From NCBI RefSeq assembly GCF_000182565.1, contig NW_015971557.1, positions 259,622 through 319,680 on the forward strand: DNA of 60,059 nt. Reading direction: 5' to 3'. Below are positions 1-12,105 of the stretch, piece by piece. A model generated the notes under the pieces. That model was not told the DNA's origin. It saw nothing but the letters and a program-made list of their open reading frames with translations, and ran no database searches. A program made the translations under genes and the position numbers. This DNA comes from Spizellomyces punctatus DAOM BR117 (Eukaryota; Chytridiomycota; Chytridiomycetes; Spizellomycetales; Spizellomycetaceae). The number at the start of each line of letters is the position of its first letter. The first letter of the stretch is position 1.

Positions 1-440
1 ACCCTGCAAATTGAGGACGATTTGATTGATGCGTTGAAAGACATCCTCTCAATCTCGCCCAGGAGTGTATGCGACGCGAAGACGATCAACTCACCGCGTA
101 TGTAACCGCAGCTAAGGGTGGCTCGCGACTTGCGGCATATAATGCGGGCGTTATTTGTGAAAGGAGAGGGGATATTGGACGTGCAATCCATTGGTACAAG
201 ATGGCGACAAATTCTGCAGATGTGGACATTCAGAGAGGTATGTGCGCCAGGAGATCTCTTCATTGGAACAACACATGTTTCTGAACTGCGTGCCCGACAG
301 ATGCCCACTACAATATCGGTGTTTTGCTGAGGCACACGGATGCGGTAGATGCAATTAAACACTTGAAGGCAGCATCAAGACTAGGAGACACCGAAGCACG
401 TGCCTGCCTGAAAGAAATGGGACAGCTACATAAATTATAG
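1..440 (+). CDS. Sel1-repeat (TPR-like) protein, 3' end only
   Basis: This is the last part of a gene that begins left of the window. Two exons are clear, up to 237 and 301-440, joined by an intron with GT at 238 and AG at 299-300; the stop is TAG at 438-440. The joined reading gives helix pairs of the Sel1 type: ...AAYNAGVICERRGD...AIHWYKMA and then DAHYNIGVLLRH...AIKHLKAASRLGDTEA. Sel1 repeats are protein-protein scaffolds, often in ER-associated degradation or cell-cycle control, but the partner cannot be told from this fragment. The clear reading frame is open only from about base 30. A different frame (QIEDDLIDALKDILSI) looks coding over bases 1-60, so there is either a further splice or a frame break here. 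Confidence 0.55.
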
Positions 441-652
441 CAATACACATGAAGGATAATGGGACCTGGAGCGCTGGGACGTGCTTCAGGTTAAACTACT
501 GTTGGTTGGGAATCTGGGACAATGGCATATCACTATGATTAGATATTCGTATATAGAGGGAAGGTCAAGGATATTGTGTACATATACTGGCATATATCGA
601 GTCTATTTCTTTTGTCGCCAAGATGCTCTTATTTCTTTTGACTGTCGTTTCA

Positions 653-2265
653 TTATCGCCCTTTGAAGTAGGTAAACCTTGACGTATACATTGTTTGTTG
701 CCCGACTTTAAACATTCTAGCGTATTTTAGGAGGATGGCATCTAGCTGCTTGGTCGTCGGAGCCAAATCCGAAACTAGCAACAGATAATGGTTGCTACAA
801 ATTGCCAGAGATATCAAAACATTGTCAACTTACTGTAAGGCACAATATCTTCATGAGCCCATCGTTTGCGTACTTGGAATAGAGCTTCGAATCGTGGCTT
901 TTCGTGCATGGGCAATAGGTCCTTGGGGTAATATTGGATGACGGACCCATTGGGTTCCTCCTCTAATAAAAAAAGACCCTAGAAGTCCAAGACATCACCT
1001 TTTAGCAATCAGAGTATGCGACTATTTGTGCAGCGGAGAACTCACTTGCAGCATTGGCAGATCGATATGAAATGGTTCAGGGACAGCTTCTCGCCATCGA
1101 TTTAGAAATGTGCTTAATTTGGTCCGTCGAGTCTAGAACCCCAGCATGAATACCTAGACATTTCGCTAGATGAGAACAACGGAGGGACCTCACTTCAGCA
1201 TTGGCCAGCAGCTGTTTGCCAAAAAACCGCCCAATTTTATGTTCCGAGAGCTTGAATATTGGGTCTGCCGGAATGATTCCAGTTATTTCCCATCATTCCT
1301 GCGTGGGTGTAATAAGTTGATCTACCTCTGTCACCCGATACGTCTGGGCTCTCCGAAAAGCGTATCAACGTATGCCGCACTATGTAATCTGGTGCATCCG
1401 CTTCTGCCATCATCGAAACACAATGCGACAGAGGCAGTCGATCAAAGGGTATGTCGTCCGCCACAGCTGATACTAATAAAAATTTGAGGATTGACTCTTG
1501 ATAGCCGGGATCGACCAATCGCCAGAATCCTGGATGATGATCCCTACTTTAAGTTTGATATTGTATCATTTATTAGAGTAGAGGCTTACCATCAATCTCC
1601 AAAGCCCCTAAAGTTTCCAGTCCTTGCAACAGTTCAGCATCACTTGCTTGAATAATGTTTTGAAGAGACTTTGTCGTATGGAGCTCGACTTCCTCATTCT
1701 CTCTGCTCTATGAATAATTCCAGAAATATTCGCTCCTCAGCATCGGAGAATGACCAGAAATGTTTCCATTGCCTCTTCACCTACCCGTCGGGCCTGCGTT
1801 CTGGCCTCCTCAGTTGGCCCTCGGTATGGCGCATCTTCCAACACCGTTCGCAACCGATCCACCCTCGGCTGACATGGTGTCAGTTCCCAATAAGATGATA
1901 AGGAATCTTGAATTTCATAGCCAGTGTTGAGGGTTGGTTGTGAATGGTCGCCTGTAGGTCGCGCGAAGAGCATTGTATTTGAACTTTGCACATTGCTTAT
2001 GGAATAAGTCATTGTTTTGGTGCACACTACAGCATTGTCCGTCTCGAGGCCCCTTATTATAAGACTTGGTGATAGTGGAGCTCCTAGTTAGGTTCCTAGG
2101 ACCCTAGATCTCCTGAATAACTAAAATCACACACCTTCCCGAATTCTCATTCTCATTATTTGGCAAGTGATCCAAGACTTCTTTTGGTAGCTCAATTAGG
2201 GTATATTCATTGATGTTGGGATGGAATTGTGGCGAGAATATCAATGCGGCTTCCTGTCCAGTCAT
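653..2265 (-). CDS. DSCC1: Sister-chromatid cohesion protein DCC1 (DSCC1)
   Basis: Dcc1 is a subunit of the Ctf18-RFC clamp loader, which handles PCNA at forks and promotes sister-chromatid cohesion in the nucleus. Reading the minus strand through several short introns gives the family in order: an N-terminal LIFSPQF...YTLIELPKEVLDHL, then SLIIRGLETDNAVVCTKTM, SNTMLFARP, YWELTPCQPRVDRL, the winged-helix piece IIQASDAELLQGLETLGALEIDG, PFDRLPLSHCVSMM, FLNRWREAVPEPF, FEALFQVRKRW and a C-terminal LDAILLKYARMFKVG. These align in order with human DSCC1, whose length is similar. The start is taken at the ATG at 2265-2263 because it opens directly into the first conserved strand. The stop is the TAA complement at 653-655. 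The gene faces away from the cyclophilin gene, with about 700 bases between. Confidence 0.85.
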
Positions 2266-2322
2266 GGTTATGAGATAGGCATGTAATTGGCCTTTGAGAA
2301 GACGAGGCGGAGATCCTGGTGG

Positions 2323-2924
2323 TCATGACTCAGCACTATCTGTCCAGATCAGTCGGACATCACGCGTGATTTCTCGCACTCCTGCCGTAAAATCCCACAT
2401 ACACGAGTTGCCAACACTACCCTTGGGTGACGCTATTACCGCAACTCCCCAATGCAAAGACCATTGACCATGCGCATGCCCATACACTCGTTTACCAAGA
2501 TATGGGGAATGAACTAGCATTAATGTTTCTGGATTTCTATGTTTTGCAGGCCACTTTCTTTCGAGGCCACTTTGCCAGCAATCTCGAGCGGAGTATGCAT
2601 AAGGTCCAAGCGCTCCTCCAGTACCACTAGCAGTGTCTGAATGTCACTACGTAAGGGGTTTGCCGGTCTGCGCCAATAGAAACCAGCAGGATATCACGCA
2701 TAGTTTTAGCAGAGCGACAGCCGTTGTTGGACGGCACAGTGTAGAATATGAGGCTTGCACAAAGCCGAATACTATTCTTACAATACGGCCGGCAAACTAA
2801 TTTACTACTACGCTGTCGAACGGCAATGGTCGTGTTTACCAATATTCTACGAGTTTCCTTGTTGCTATGGAAACCACGAGAAGGATCTGGACGAGATCGT
2901 CAACTCAAGATGGGGATCTGTCAT
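2323..2924 (-). CDS. Possible small multi-exon gene of unknown function
   Basis: Between DSCC1 and the cyclophilin gene the minus strand has three stretches that read like protein but are not joined with certainty. One is an N-terminal MTDPHLELTISSRSFSW from the ATG at 2924. The second is TLLVVLEERLDLMHTP...ASKESGLQNIEI, just after a CAG acceptor near 2645. The third is a 3' stretch ending at 2323 that holds GQWSLHWGVAVIASPKG and CMWDFTAGVREITRD. The last piece has the amino-acid balance of a real exon. I do not recognise the family. If real, it starts only about 50 bases from the cyclophilin start, so the two would share a promoter. It could also be chance open frame. Confidence 0.25.
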
Positions 2925-2972
2925 TTAACTAGCCTTCTCCCAACCTGAACTTCAAGTGTTCTGCCAGCTAGA

Positions 2973-4415
2973 ATGTCACAGTACGTACCGCTATGGAAGT
3001 TGATGCTTTAAAGCAAACCAGGCATTAGCCACTCACTGTCATTTGTAGCCCCCGCACGTTCTTTGACATAACAATTGGAGACGAGCCGGCGGGCCGCATC
3101 GTGTTTGAGCTTTATAACGATGTGGTTCCTAAGACAGCCGAGAACTTTCGTGCCCTCTGCACCGGAGAGGTGACATCCAAGTCGAGAGGAGTGCCATTGA
3201 CGTATAAAGGAAGCACCTTCCATCGCGTGATAAAAGGGTTTATGATTCAAGGTGGCGACTTTACAAGGGTAAGTGTGCTTAATGCTATGTACTTTGCAGC
3301 TTTGATTGATCTTCTACCTCCTGGAAAGGGTGATGGAACCGGAGGAGAGAGCATTTATGGGGAGAAATTTGAAGATGAGAAATTCGAATACGTCCATGAT
3401 AAACCTGGCTTGTTGAGTATGGCAAATGCTGGTCCCAACACGAACGGAAGGTAAAGATTTGTCTTCCTGCATTTGCGAAAACTGGATTCCTCAAACAATT
3501 TTCAGCCAGTTCTTCATCACGACCGTCCCGACGCCTCATCTCAACGGAAAACACGTTGTGTTCGGTCGAGTCTTGAAGGTTAGCTGTCATGAACGACGTT
3601 ACTCATTACGATAACTATAATTTCTGACTGCTCCTCACGTAGGGTATGAACATTGTAAGACGTATTGAAAACCTCCCAACCAAAGCGCAGGATCGACCAG
3701 AGGAACCTGTCGTTATCGCGGACTGTGGAGAGATTGCCGAAGGTGCCGACGACGGTGTTCCACCACCGACCGATGGCGATAGTTACGAAGAATATCCAGA
3801 AGATATGGGTGAAGAGAAACCCGCGGACGACCTATTGAAGATTGCTGGAGAAGTCAAAGCTTTGGGTAACGAGAAGTTCAAGAAAGGCGACTATAACGCA
3901 GCAGCAGAGAAATACAGCAAGGCTGTCCGCTACCTTAATGCAATACATCCCAGTCCAGAAGACGTGAAGGAATTATCTTTGGAACAGAAGAAAACTTTCT
4001 TTAGTACAAAGACGTCTTGTCTGTTGAACACTGCGATGGTATAGTAGCGCTTTGTGATTCTGCTAATCGTGTATCATGACGCAATGTTCTCACATTCACG
4101 GTAAAGTGCCATCTGAAGCTGACTTCATGGCGGAAAGCTGCCTCCTCAGCGACTCTTGTCCTTGACTTGGCAAAATCTCTAGAAAACCAGACAGATTTGA
4201 GCGTTTCATCGGGCGATTTATGCAAGGCGTACTTTCGTAGAGGGCAGGCGCTAGCCAAGTTGAACGATTTTGAAGGGGCGCTCGTGGATCTCCAGGCGGC
4301 GCAGAAATTATCCCCAGAGGATAAACTGATTCAGCGGGAGGTCGCTCTTGCACAGAAGGCAATAAAGGACAGAGTGGAAAAAGAGAAGCGCACGTACGCA
4401 AAAATGTTTGCATAG
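2973..4415 (+). CDS. CPR6: Cyclophilin-40 type peptidyl-prolyl isomerase with TPR domain
   Basis: This is an Hsp90 co-chaperone: an N-terminal cyclophilin domain that isomerises X-Pro bonds, then a TPR domain that binds the Hsp90 C-terminus. The first exon is only 8 bases (ATGTCACA, 2973-2980). It joins at 3049 to give [18 protein letters not shown]. The isomerase core follows: [65 protein letters not shown] and [10 protein letters not shown]. The His where cyclophilin A has Trp121 is the usual Cyp40 state, linked to weak cyclosporin binding. The TPR part includes [22 protein letters not shown] and [19 protein letters not shown], and the C-terminus YAKMFA is the normal Cyp40 end. At least five introns; the last runs about 4039-4106. 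The symbol follows yeast usage and could equally be CPR7 or PPID. Confidence 0.9.
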
Positions 4416-4656
4416 TCGACCACTGCTGAAGAAATGACTGCCTATTACACTGGGATTTGTCAAGATTTACTTGGAAGTAGATAGATTGTGTTGCAACCAG
4501 TGGTGATTTAATCAATGTACACTCATGCATGGGAGTGTAATGAGAATTGTGAGGTAATAATAATATATTGCTTCAATATTATTCCATTGGCTGTCCCTGA
4601 TAACTCCCTTATTTATAACTACATGGACGTGGGATCCATTTATACCTCGACCGTCT

Positions 4657-6285
<1,629 letters not shown>

Positions 6286-6488
6286 AGTGGATGTAGTTCA
6301 GTAAAAGGTGTGTATAATCTGGGATGGACGCCGAAGGCCTTGACGCCTCAAGAGCATCTGAAGAATGGATATCCGCTTTGTTTGGTCATCGTAAGCGACG
6401 CGACGGGTTAGGTCAGCGCTTGAATGGGAGAGTGTTTTGGCATTTGACTGTGCAAAATCCCCATCTTGCTGCTTTGGTTGCTACAGCC

Positions 6489-6957
6489 ATGGGGACAGCG
6501 AGCGGATCGACTAGTGCTCCAACGGCGCGGCCACTGTCTGCCCATGTCATCGATGCCGCCATGCAAGAGAAACTCAATCATGACAAGGTAGTTATCTCGT
6601 GCATTTCGCTTGCAGGTCTTTCGCTCTGCAATGAAGCCGATAGGCAACTCTTTGGGTAGATCCAACTACGAATAGAAAATGAGCACTACATTCGAAAGCA
6701 TCCAGAAATCAAACATATTCTGGACTATTTCATGACGGAAGTTTTGACCCATCAACCGAGTAACGTACAAGAATTTGCCGCAGGTGGGGATTTAATAAAG
6801 TTCAGAACGAACGTCTATGCACATCAATGAGTGACAGGTTGACATTCTTCTGTCCTCAGCTGTACTATCCGACCCAGATCTGCGGGCGAAGGTGGAGAAA
6901 CACAAAATCCAGGCTCAGCAGTTTGATGAAACACTTGGCCACAGCGATAAACCCTAA
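6489..6957 (+). CDS. RIIAD1: RIIa-domain protein, RIIAD1-like (flagellar)
   Basis: Three exons, 6489-6587, 6660-6783 and 6860-6957, join in frame to a 106-residue protein. The core IQLRIENEHYIRKHPEIK...MTEVLTHQPSNVQEFAA is the RIIa docking/dimerisation helix pair. It matches human RIIAD1 in order (IANEKYLRTHKEV, FFREIF, RPDNILEFAADYF) and in length (human about 92). RIIa proteins of this kind bind AKAP-like helices and sit in cilia or flagella. This supports a fungus with motile zoospores. The same frame is open upstream to an ATG at 6324, giving 55 more residues that do not look conserved. That start would leave only 38 bases to the MAP kinase ATG, so 6489 is preferred. Confidence 0.75.
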
Positions 6958-7272
6958 CCCGCGTTGGTAACCATCCCGTCCCCAATCATCACTACCATCC
7001 GAATACCATTTTCTCGTCCACGGCTATGGAACGGACGTGCGTCGATACGTTTCACAAAGTAAATATATAAGGACTACTGGGTAGCATTCCGCGACAGCTA
7101 TTACCACGCGCCATCGACTTCCAGATAAAACACCTAGCCAGTCTGCATGTTGATAAACTAACTACAATTATATACAATCATTTGCTCTTGCAACTCAGTT
7201 GGAAATCAGATTCCTGAATTTGCCCCGAGTCCGCTGTACGTGTCGTTCCGTCTGCCACTCTCCCTTTCGCAA
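6958..7272. other. Intergenic, converging 3' ends
   Basis: This stretch lies between the stop of the RIIAD1-like gene and the stop of the bZIP gene on the other strand. It is AT-rich around 7060-7190 and must hold both 3' untranslated regions. I see no further gene. Confidence 0.5.
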
Positions 7273-8306
7273 TCACGTTCGGCTATCGGAAGGCGCCTTC
7301 CCAGCATCAGTTTCCCCAGCAGGATGTCCCAAATCTAGGGAATCCCTTTCAACAACGCCGTTTGGTTTTCCAGTGTCAGCATCCCTCAAAAGAAGTTGTG
7401 ATTTAAGCTCCTCATTCTCGTGTCTAAGATCATCATTCTCATCCTCTAACTCCTTGATTCTTTGTTCGAGTTCCATAACATATGTTTTTTTCTTCTGCCG
7501 ACATTCTTTCGCAGCAATTCGATTTCGCATCAATCGACGCTGTCGTCTTTCTTCCTGAGAAAGACTGCGGGATACCCGATGTGTGCCCGTTAAAGATGGT
7601 GGCGCTGGTGCAATGGGTAAATGTTGGGGAAGGAGCGTGTTGGAGGTCGCGGGCGGAGGTGCAACTTTTGAATTGGCCTGCGTCTGAAACGGGTTGCCGG
7701 TGGCGGACGGGAGGGTGAGACCAGAGAGAAGTGGGATCGCATTGGCTGCTGGGTTGGCGGCAAGTACGCTTGTGGCCTTTAATTAGCCAAAAACTAGTTG
7801 ATAAGAGGAGGAGCAACCAATTGAAATGGCCAAGGTGACGTAAATACCTGAGAGAGGCGATGCTGTAAGACCGCGGTGTTTATAGCATGAAGCAATGCGG
7901 CGTGTGCCTGAGCGTGCATTGTCTCGGAAGGTATGTTGTGGGGAATCCCAATGCCAGGTATGGAGGACGTTGTGTGGGGCCTATTGATCATGCCATCGTT
8001 ATGCGACTAAAACATACGCAAATGTCACAAACGAGTTCCTCCAAAGCCTTGTACAAGTCCACGTTTTCTACACACCTGTTCATCAATGTGACCATGCTGG
8101 GCTTCCGCATGTTTCTCGGCTTCGTCAATGTGCTCGTTTGATGCCGCCTCAGCAGAATTTGATTGCAATATCATATCGCTGTGAGCGTTGGGCAGAGCCA
8201 TTTGTTGTGCCATGTGCGTCTCAGCGACATGTCGGTGAAGAGAAGCGCTGTCTAAGGTATGTGATAACGGTTGTGATAGGCCAAGTTGTAAGACTTCCGT
8301 CGACAT
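7273..8306 (-). CDS. bZIP transcription factor, CREB/ATF-like
   Basis: A nuclear DNA-binding factor. Three exons, 8306-8076, 8006-7848 and 7776-7273, join in phase to about 297 residues. The N-terminal half is rich in Ser, Gln, His and Pro and carries no recognised domain. Near the C-terminus the basic region RRLMRNRIAAKECRQKKK follows the N-x2-A-A-x2-C-R rule of CREB/ATF. It runs straight into a leucine zipper, YVMELEQRIKELEDENDDL, continuing as RHENEELKSQLLLR. A short acidic tail ends at 7273. The ATG at 8306 is chosen because an in-frame TAG stands just upstream. The target genes and any link to the adjacent MAP kinase are unknown. Confidence 0.85.
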
Positions 8307-8795
8307 ATTCACTATCCCAATCGACTAACTGTAAGGGACCAGCAGGCGGGAGCTTATAAGCAACAAGCGCGCTCGGGAAACCGTTGATGTGTCTGCGGAG
8401 GGGTGTTATCGGTATGCTGTACATCGAAGGGTACTCAGAGTCAGGATTGCGAGGAAGCCGGCAAATGCGCCGGGGTTTGAAGTTGAAGAGAATTCGGAAC
8501 CCTACAGACAGGAAGGAAAGGGCAGAAGACTGTCGTCTAGAAAGAATGGCTGTATTCTTTATGGTACCAGTAACGGTGAGAAGAAGATGATGCTGGTGAT
8601 CTCGCAAGTTCAATCCCAAACGGTTTGGGCACCGCGACGATCGGGGTCGACTGAGGTGGCTTTACGTGAGATGCGTTAAGACTGGTTTAAAAATGATGAC
8701 GGCGTGTGGCGCAGTGAGGCGCTGACAAAGCGATCGCGCAGACTCTTTGACTTGCCGCTCCTCCATGTGGTGTCCATTACATTCTCACGCTTCAG
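8307..8795. other. Shared 5' region between bZIP and the cysteine-rich gene
   Basis: About 490 bases separate the divergent starts of the bZIP gene and the gene at 8796. Open frames exist on both strands here, but neither shows domain-like composition or splice support, so it is treated as promoter and 5' leader. No TATA box stands out. Confidence 0.4.
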
Positions 8796-9869
8796 ATGAG
8801 ACTTTGGATTCGCTATCAAGATGCACCGGATGCTAAACCGGTCCTAGTTCCTGATAACGCAGAGTTTTGCGTTCACGATTTGAAGGTTTTGGCATTGTCT
8901 ACGCGTCGAGACCTGGATGCACAGGACCCATCTTTTCTAGTGGTTTGGGAGGATAACAGGAGAGTAAGGCCCGGAGAGCGGGTGCGTGAACTACAAGGTG
9001 GATGGGATGACAGGAGTGCGTTAATTATAGGGTGGTCCAGAAGAGATTCTATGGACGCGCCGGTCAAAAGCGAAGGAAAGGATGCAGACAGCACACTCAA
9101 AACTGGGCGGAGCAGGGTGACTACCGAGATTGGGGAAGGTCTTGACAGCGGAAGCAAAAAGAGGAGAAAGGTTGATATGAAGGCCAAGGAAACCAGTATG
9201 GCCCGACAAAGTCAAGTCATTGATTTGGATGCGTTTGACTCTGCCAACGCAGTTGATGGAAAACTGACCACATCCGCGAGTGTGGCATCACCGAAATATT
9301 TAGCCCCTGCTTCAAATCTACATATCACATCCGCATCGCCCGCTTCTCGCTCTCGGTCCACTCCGAAAACACCCACCTCAGCTCGAGACTTATTTGAAGT
9401 GGTTTGCATTAACTATACCGTGTGTAAGTCGTCGACACTCCTTCCGACATCTGATGCTGGACGGCAACGCTACGTCTGCGTCAACCCTATTTGCAAGCGT
9501 GTACAAGCCCCGACTTCTCGTGGGCTTCTTTGTAAGATTTGTGGGACCATGTGCAACCAGAGCGGTGGAATGTCCAGCAAAAACAGCTATGTAATTCACG
9601 CGTGGGATTTGCACCGAAGTTTCATGCCGCCCGATCCCAGCACAGGATATCTAGATAAAGCTGACAATGACGCGAAATTGCGATCCTTGAGTCCTGCAAG
9701 TATGCTGCTTGATGCAAACTCAAAGGACCGACCAAAGAGGAGGCCTTCTGCAAATCCACATATCTGTAACCCCTCCATCGGTCAACCGTGCTGGTTCTGC
9801 AGTCGGGTAAATGGTCGCGAACTGGACAATGATCGACGCCTGAACAAAAGGGATAGTCCGCTGTCATAG
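8796..9869 (+). CDS. Uncharacterised cysteine-rich (putative zinc-binding) protein
   Basis: A single-exon gene of 357 residues, not recognised. The first 80 residues (MRLWIRYQDAPDAKPVLVPD...) are compact and could form a ubiquitin-like or similar small fold. Residues about 90-190 are charged and Ser/Pro rich, with a basic SGSKKRRKVDMK stretch that looks like a nuclear localisation signal. Residues about 200-270 hold paired cysteines: VCINYTVC, YVCVNPICKRVQ and LLCKICGTMC. A further pair near the C-terminus (HICNPSIGQPCWFC) fits one or two zinc clusters. The likely role is nuclear and nucleic-acid or chromatin linked, but this is inference from the signal and cysteines only. The start is the first ATG of the frame. 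Confidence 0.7.
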   Translation: MRLWIRYQDAPDAKPVLVPDNAEFCVHDLKVLALSTRRDLDAQDPSFLVVWEDNRRVRPGERVRELQGGWDDRSALIIGWSRRDSMDAPVKSEGKDADSTLKTGRSRVTTEIGEGLDSGSKKRRKVDMKAKETSMARQSQVIDLDAFDSANAVDGKLTTSASVASPKYLAPASNLHITSASPASRSRSTPKTPTSARDLFEVVCINYTVCKSSTLLPTSDAGRQRYVCVNPICKRVQAPTSRGLLCKICGTMCNQSGGMSSKNSYVIHAWDLHRSFMPPDPSTGYLDKADNDAKLRSLSPASMLLDANSKDRPKRRPSANPHICNPSIGQPCWFCSRVNGRELDNDRRLNKRDSPLS

Positions 9870-10024
9870 TCGCTAAGCCAAGCTTTTGAATGCCACATCA
9901 GTAGCAATTGTACCGATGAGAAGCAAACCATTCATGGCAGCCCAAGTAGGCATGCGCTGTTAGTGTGCGTCTTGCTGTATTACGCTTTCAATTTGTAAAA
10001 AAAGTTGCAATATGATAGTTTGAA

Positions 10025-11494
10025 CTATAAATGGAAGTCAACGAGCTTTATCCTAGCAGGATTTTGCTCATCCCGCTCAACCACGTCCGCTCGAAGCAGC
10101 ATCTCCACATGGGGAGGATAATATGTTCCGTTCAAAAGAGTGATATATGGATCATCAGGTGTCGTTTCGAATTGCTGTAGCAATTGCTAATGGAAATCAT
10201 GCTCAGAGATGTGATCACGGACCCCAATAGATGTGCTACTTACGTCGATAATATTCATCAGAGACAGTTGGGTGACTGAGTGACATGTTTCAGGAGCGAG
10301 CTCAGCTCCATCGTCACGCTCCAAAGGTCGCTTTCGCTCACTCTAATTGCGCGATGTGAGACCAACTGGTGGGCCCTTCTACATTATTCAACTAGTACGT
10401 ACGCCCATAATTGCCGGAAGAGGATAATGACGCTGAACGAAAGCACGGAGGGTCTTTTCAAACTCATTGCATTCCTCCTGCAACCGTTCCTTGACTTCCT
10501 TTTGTTTTCTGTCGACAGGGGCGTAACGTTATGAACAAAGTCGAAAATAGTGGGCGTGGTGTAACATACTGTAAGATTGCAACGTTAGCTCCTTTTGCTT
10601 TCACTGTATCTTCGACGCAATTCCGAAGATCATCCCGCTTCTGCTCCAGAAATTGTTCAATGCCTTGTTCGCTGCATGCGGTTACAAGACAGTTAGGTCA
10701 TTGCAAAATTTGAAGAAACCCGCACAATATAACCGTACCTCTCCTTCCGATTCAGCTCTTTCCACAACTGGTTTTCCAGTGCAGTCAATCCTTCATCAGA
10801 CTGGTATTGATCCACAATTTCTACAACTTCCTTTCGAACTCGTGCGTCCAGAACAATTTCATCATCATTTTCAAAGACTAGCATATCTGAGAGGCACACA
10901 TCGCTCAATCACCAAATAGAGAAGTGTACAAATTGCATCATCTTGCACACCTCGCTTCCTCTGCTCAAGTTCTGCTCTTAGTGCCCGTTCTTTCTCCTGC
11001 AAAATTGCTTTACGTTGTGCCGCATTCATCCTCATAGCTTCCTCGCCAGATACGGTTGTCCCGGGAATTGGACTTTTGAAAACATGGGGTCGTTGTGATC
11101 TTGATCGAAGTTGCTTTTGAACCTGAGATGCGGTAACAACGTGCATTAGAACTACTCGCGGCTACATAGCGCTAAATATTAACTCGCCCACCTGTTCGAG
11201 TTGTTCCAGGGCATCTTTACATTGTTTTTTCACCTTCTCCAGTGCAATATCAACACTCTCCAGATAGCCTGTTTCCAATATTGAAGGTGCCGTGGACTCG
11301 GAAGCATCTGGTTCGAGAGCTTTGGCAATTCTATCTTCATATGAAAATGAAAACGAGTCAAGAAGACGGTTGACTTGCTCTTCCTTCAGGACTGTCTTGA
11401 CTGGGTGAGAGCGGGGCTTCGTAGGACTGGGGACATCTTTGGAAACTTGAGAAAGGCGACGGTTTTGCTGCGACAGAGGTGTTGAGTGGTCCAT
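10025..11494 (-). CDS. CENPK: Kinetochore protein CENP-K (Sim4-like)
   Basis: CENP-K is part of the inner-kinetochore CCAN (CENP-H/I/K group). The minus strand, read through about five introns from the ATG at 11494 (MDHSTPLSQQNRRLSQVSKD), gives a mostly coiled-coil protein. Pieces include YLESVDIALEKVKKQCKDAL, MRMNAAQRKAILQEKERALR, EQGIEQFLEQKRDDLRNCVE and KEVKERLQEECNEFEKTLRA. The diagnostic part is the C-terminus: TPDDPYITLLNGTYYPPHVE, MLLRADVVERDEQNPARIKL and VDFHL. It matches the CENP-K end (HDPYVK...WPPYVELLLRNGIALRHPEDPTRIRL). The start lies 140 bases from the start of the uS8m gene on the other strand. Confidence 0.8.
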
Positions 11495-11634
11495 GATATG
11501 AAAGTTAAGCAAGCAGACCCTCATCTCCAATGCGCAGCACTGTGACTCAACTGTTTCCTTGGCAACCGCAAGAGATTGACTTGACGGGATGGCTAGCATG
11601 CAAAAAGCAGCAAATCCATATCACCATAAATACC

Positions 11635-12105
11635 ATGGCACCTGTCCACAATCTCTGCTCACAAATACAGAACAGCTTTCGATGGAAGCTCCGCCGTGTT
11701 GCGGTCCCACACAGCGCGACCAACCGAGCGATCTGCCAAATTTTGTATGAAGAAGGTTTTGTCTCTACGCTAGCATCCGGGGATGAGACAGGACCTTTTC
11801 AGAGAGGAGTAGAAGTTCCGATAACTCCAGACAATATTGCACGACGAAAGATCTGGCTCGATCTGAAGTACCGAGATGGACAGGCGGTTCTACAGAAGAT
11901 GCGGGCCGTCTCCAAACCATCGAGAAGAATATTTGCATCTGTGGAGGAGCTACAGGCGATTGCAGCGGCCAGAAGAGCGGGACCTTTGCTGAAGGGACAA
12001 GAAGTCGGACAAGTCACCATTCTAGACACACCATACGGAATTATTGAGCTGAAGGAAGCGTTGACGAAAGAGGTGGGCGGTGAAGTCTTGTGCATAGCAG
12101 CATAG
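11635..12105 (+). CDS. MRPS8: Mitochondrial ribosomal protein uS8m
   Basis: A component of the small subunit of the mitochondrial ribosome that binds the central domain of 12S-type rRNA. A single exon from MAPVHNLCSQIQNSFRWKLR, with the S8 pattern: an N-terminal helix of NAxxA type, TNRAICQILYEEGFVSTLAS, RKIWLDLKYRDGQAVLQKMR, VSKPSRRIFASVEEL and a C-terminal LTKEVGGEVLCIAA in place of the bacterial GGE-x2-CxVW end. The frame is open 35 codons further up to an ATG at 11530. That stretch would overlap the CENP-K promoter and reads unlike a targeting peptide, so 11635 is preferred. Confidence 0.85.
   Translation: MAPVHNLCSQIQNSFRWKLRRVAVPHSATNRAICQILYEEGFVSTLASGDETGPFQRGVEVPITPDNIARRKIWLDLKYRDGQAVLQKMRAVSKPSRRIFASVEELQAIAAARRAGPLLKGQEVGQVTILDTPYGIIELKEALTKEVGGEVLCIAA

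Noticed and set aside
8221-8619. 132-codon minus-strand open frame upstream of the bZIP gene
   Set aside because: It overlaps the first bZIP exon in another frame and has no domain; the bZIP reading has clear splice phase and the zipper.
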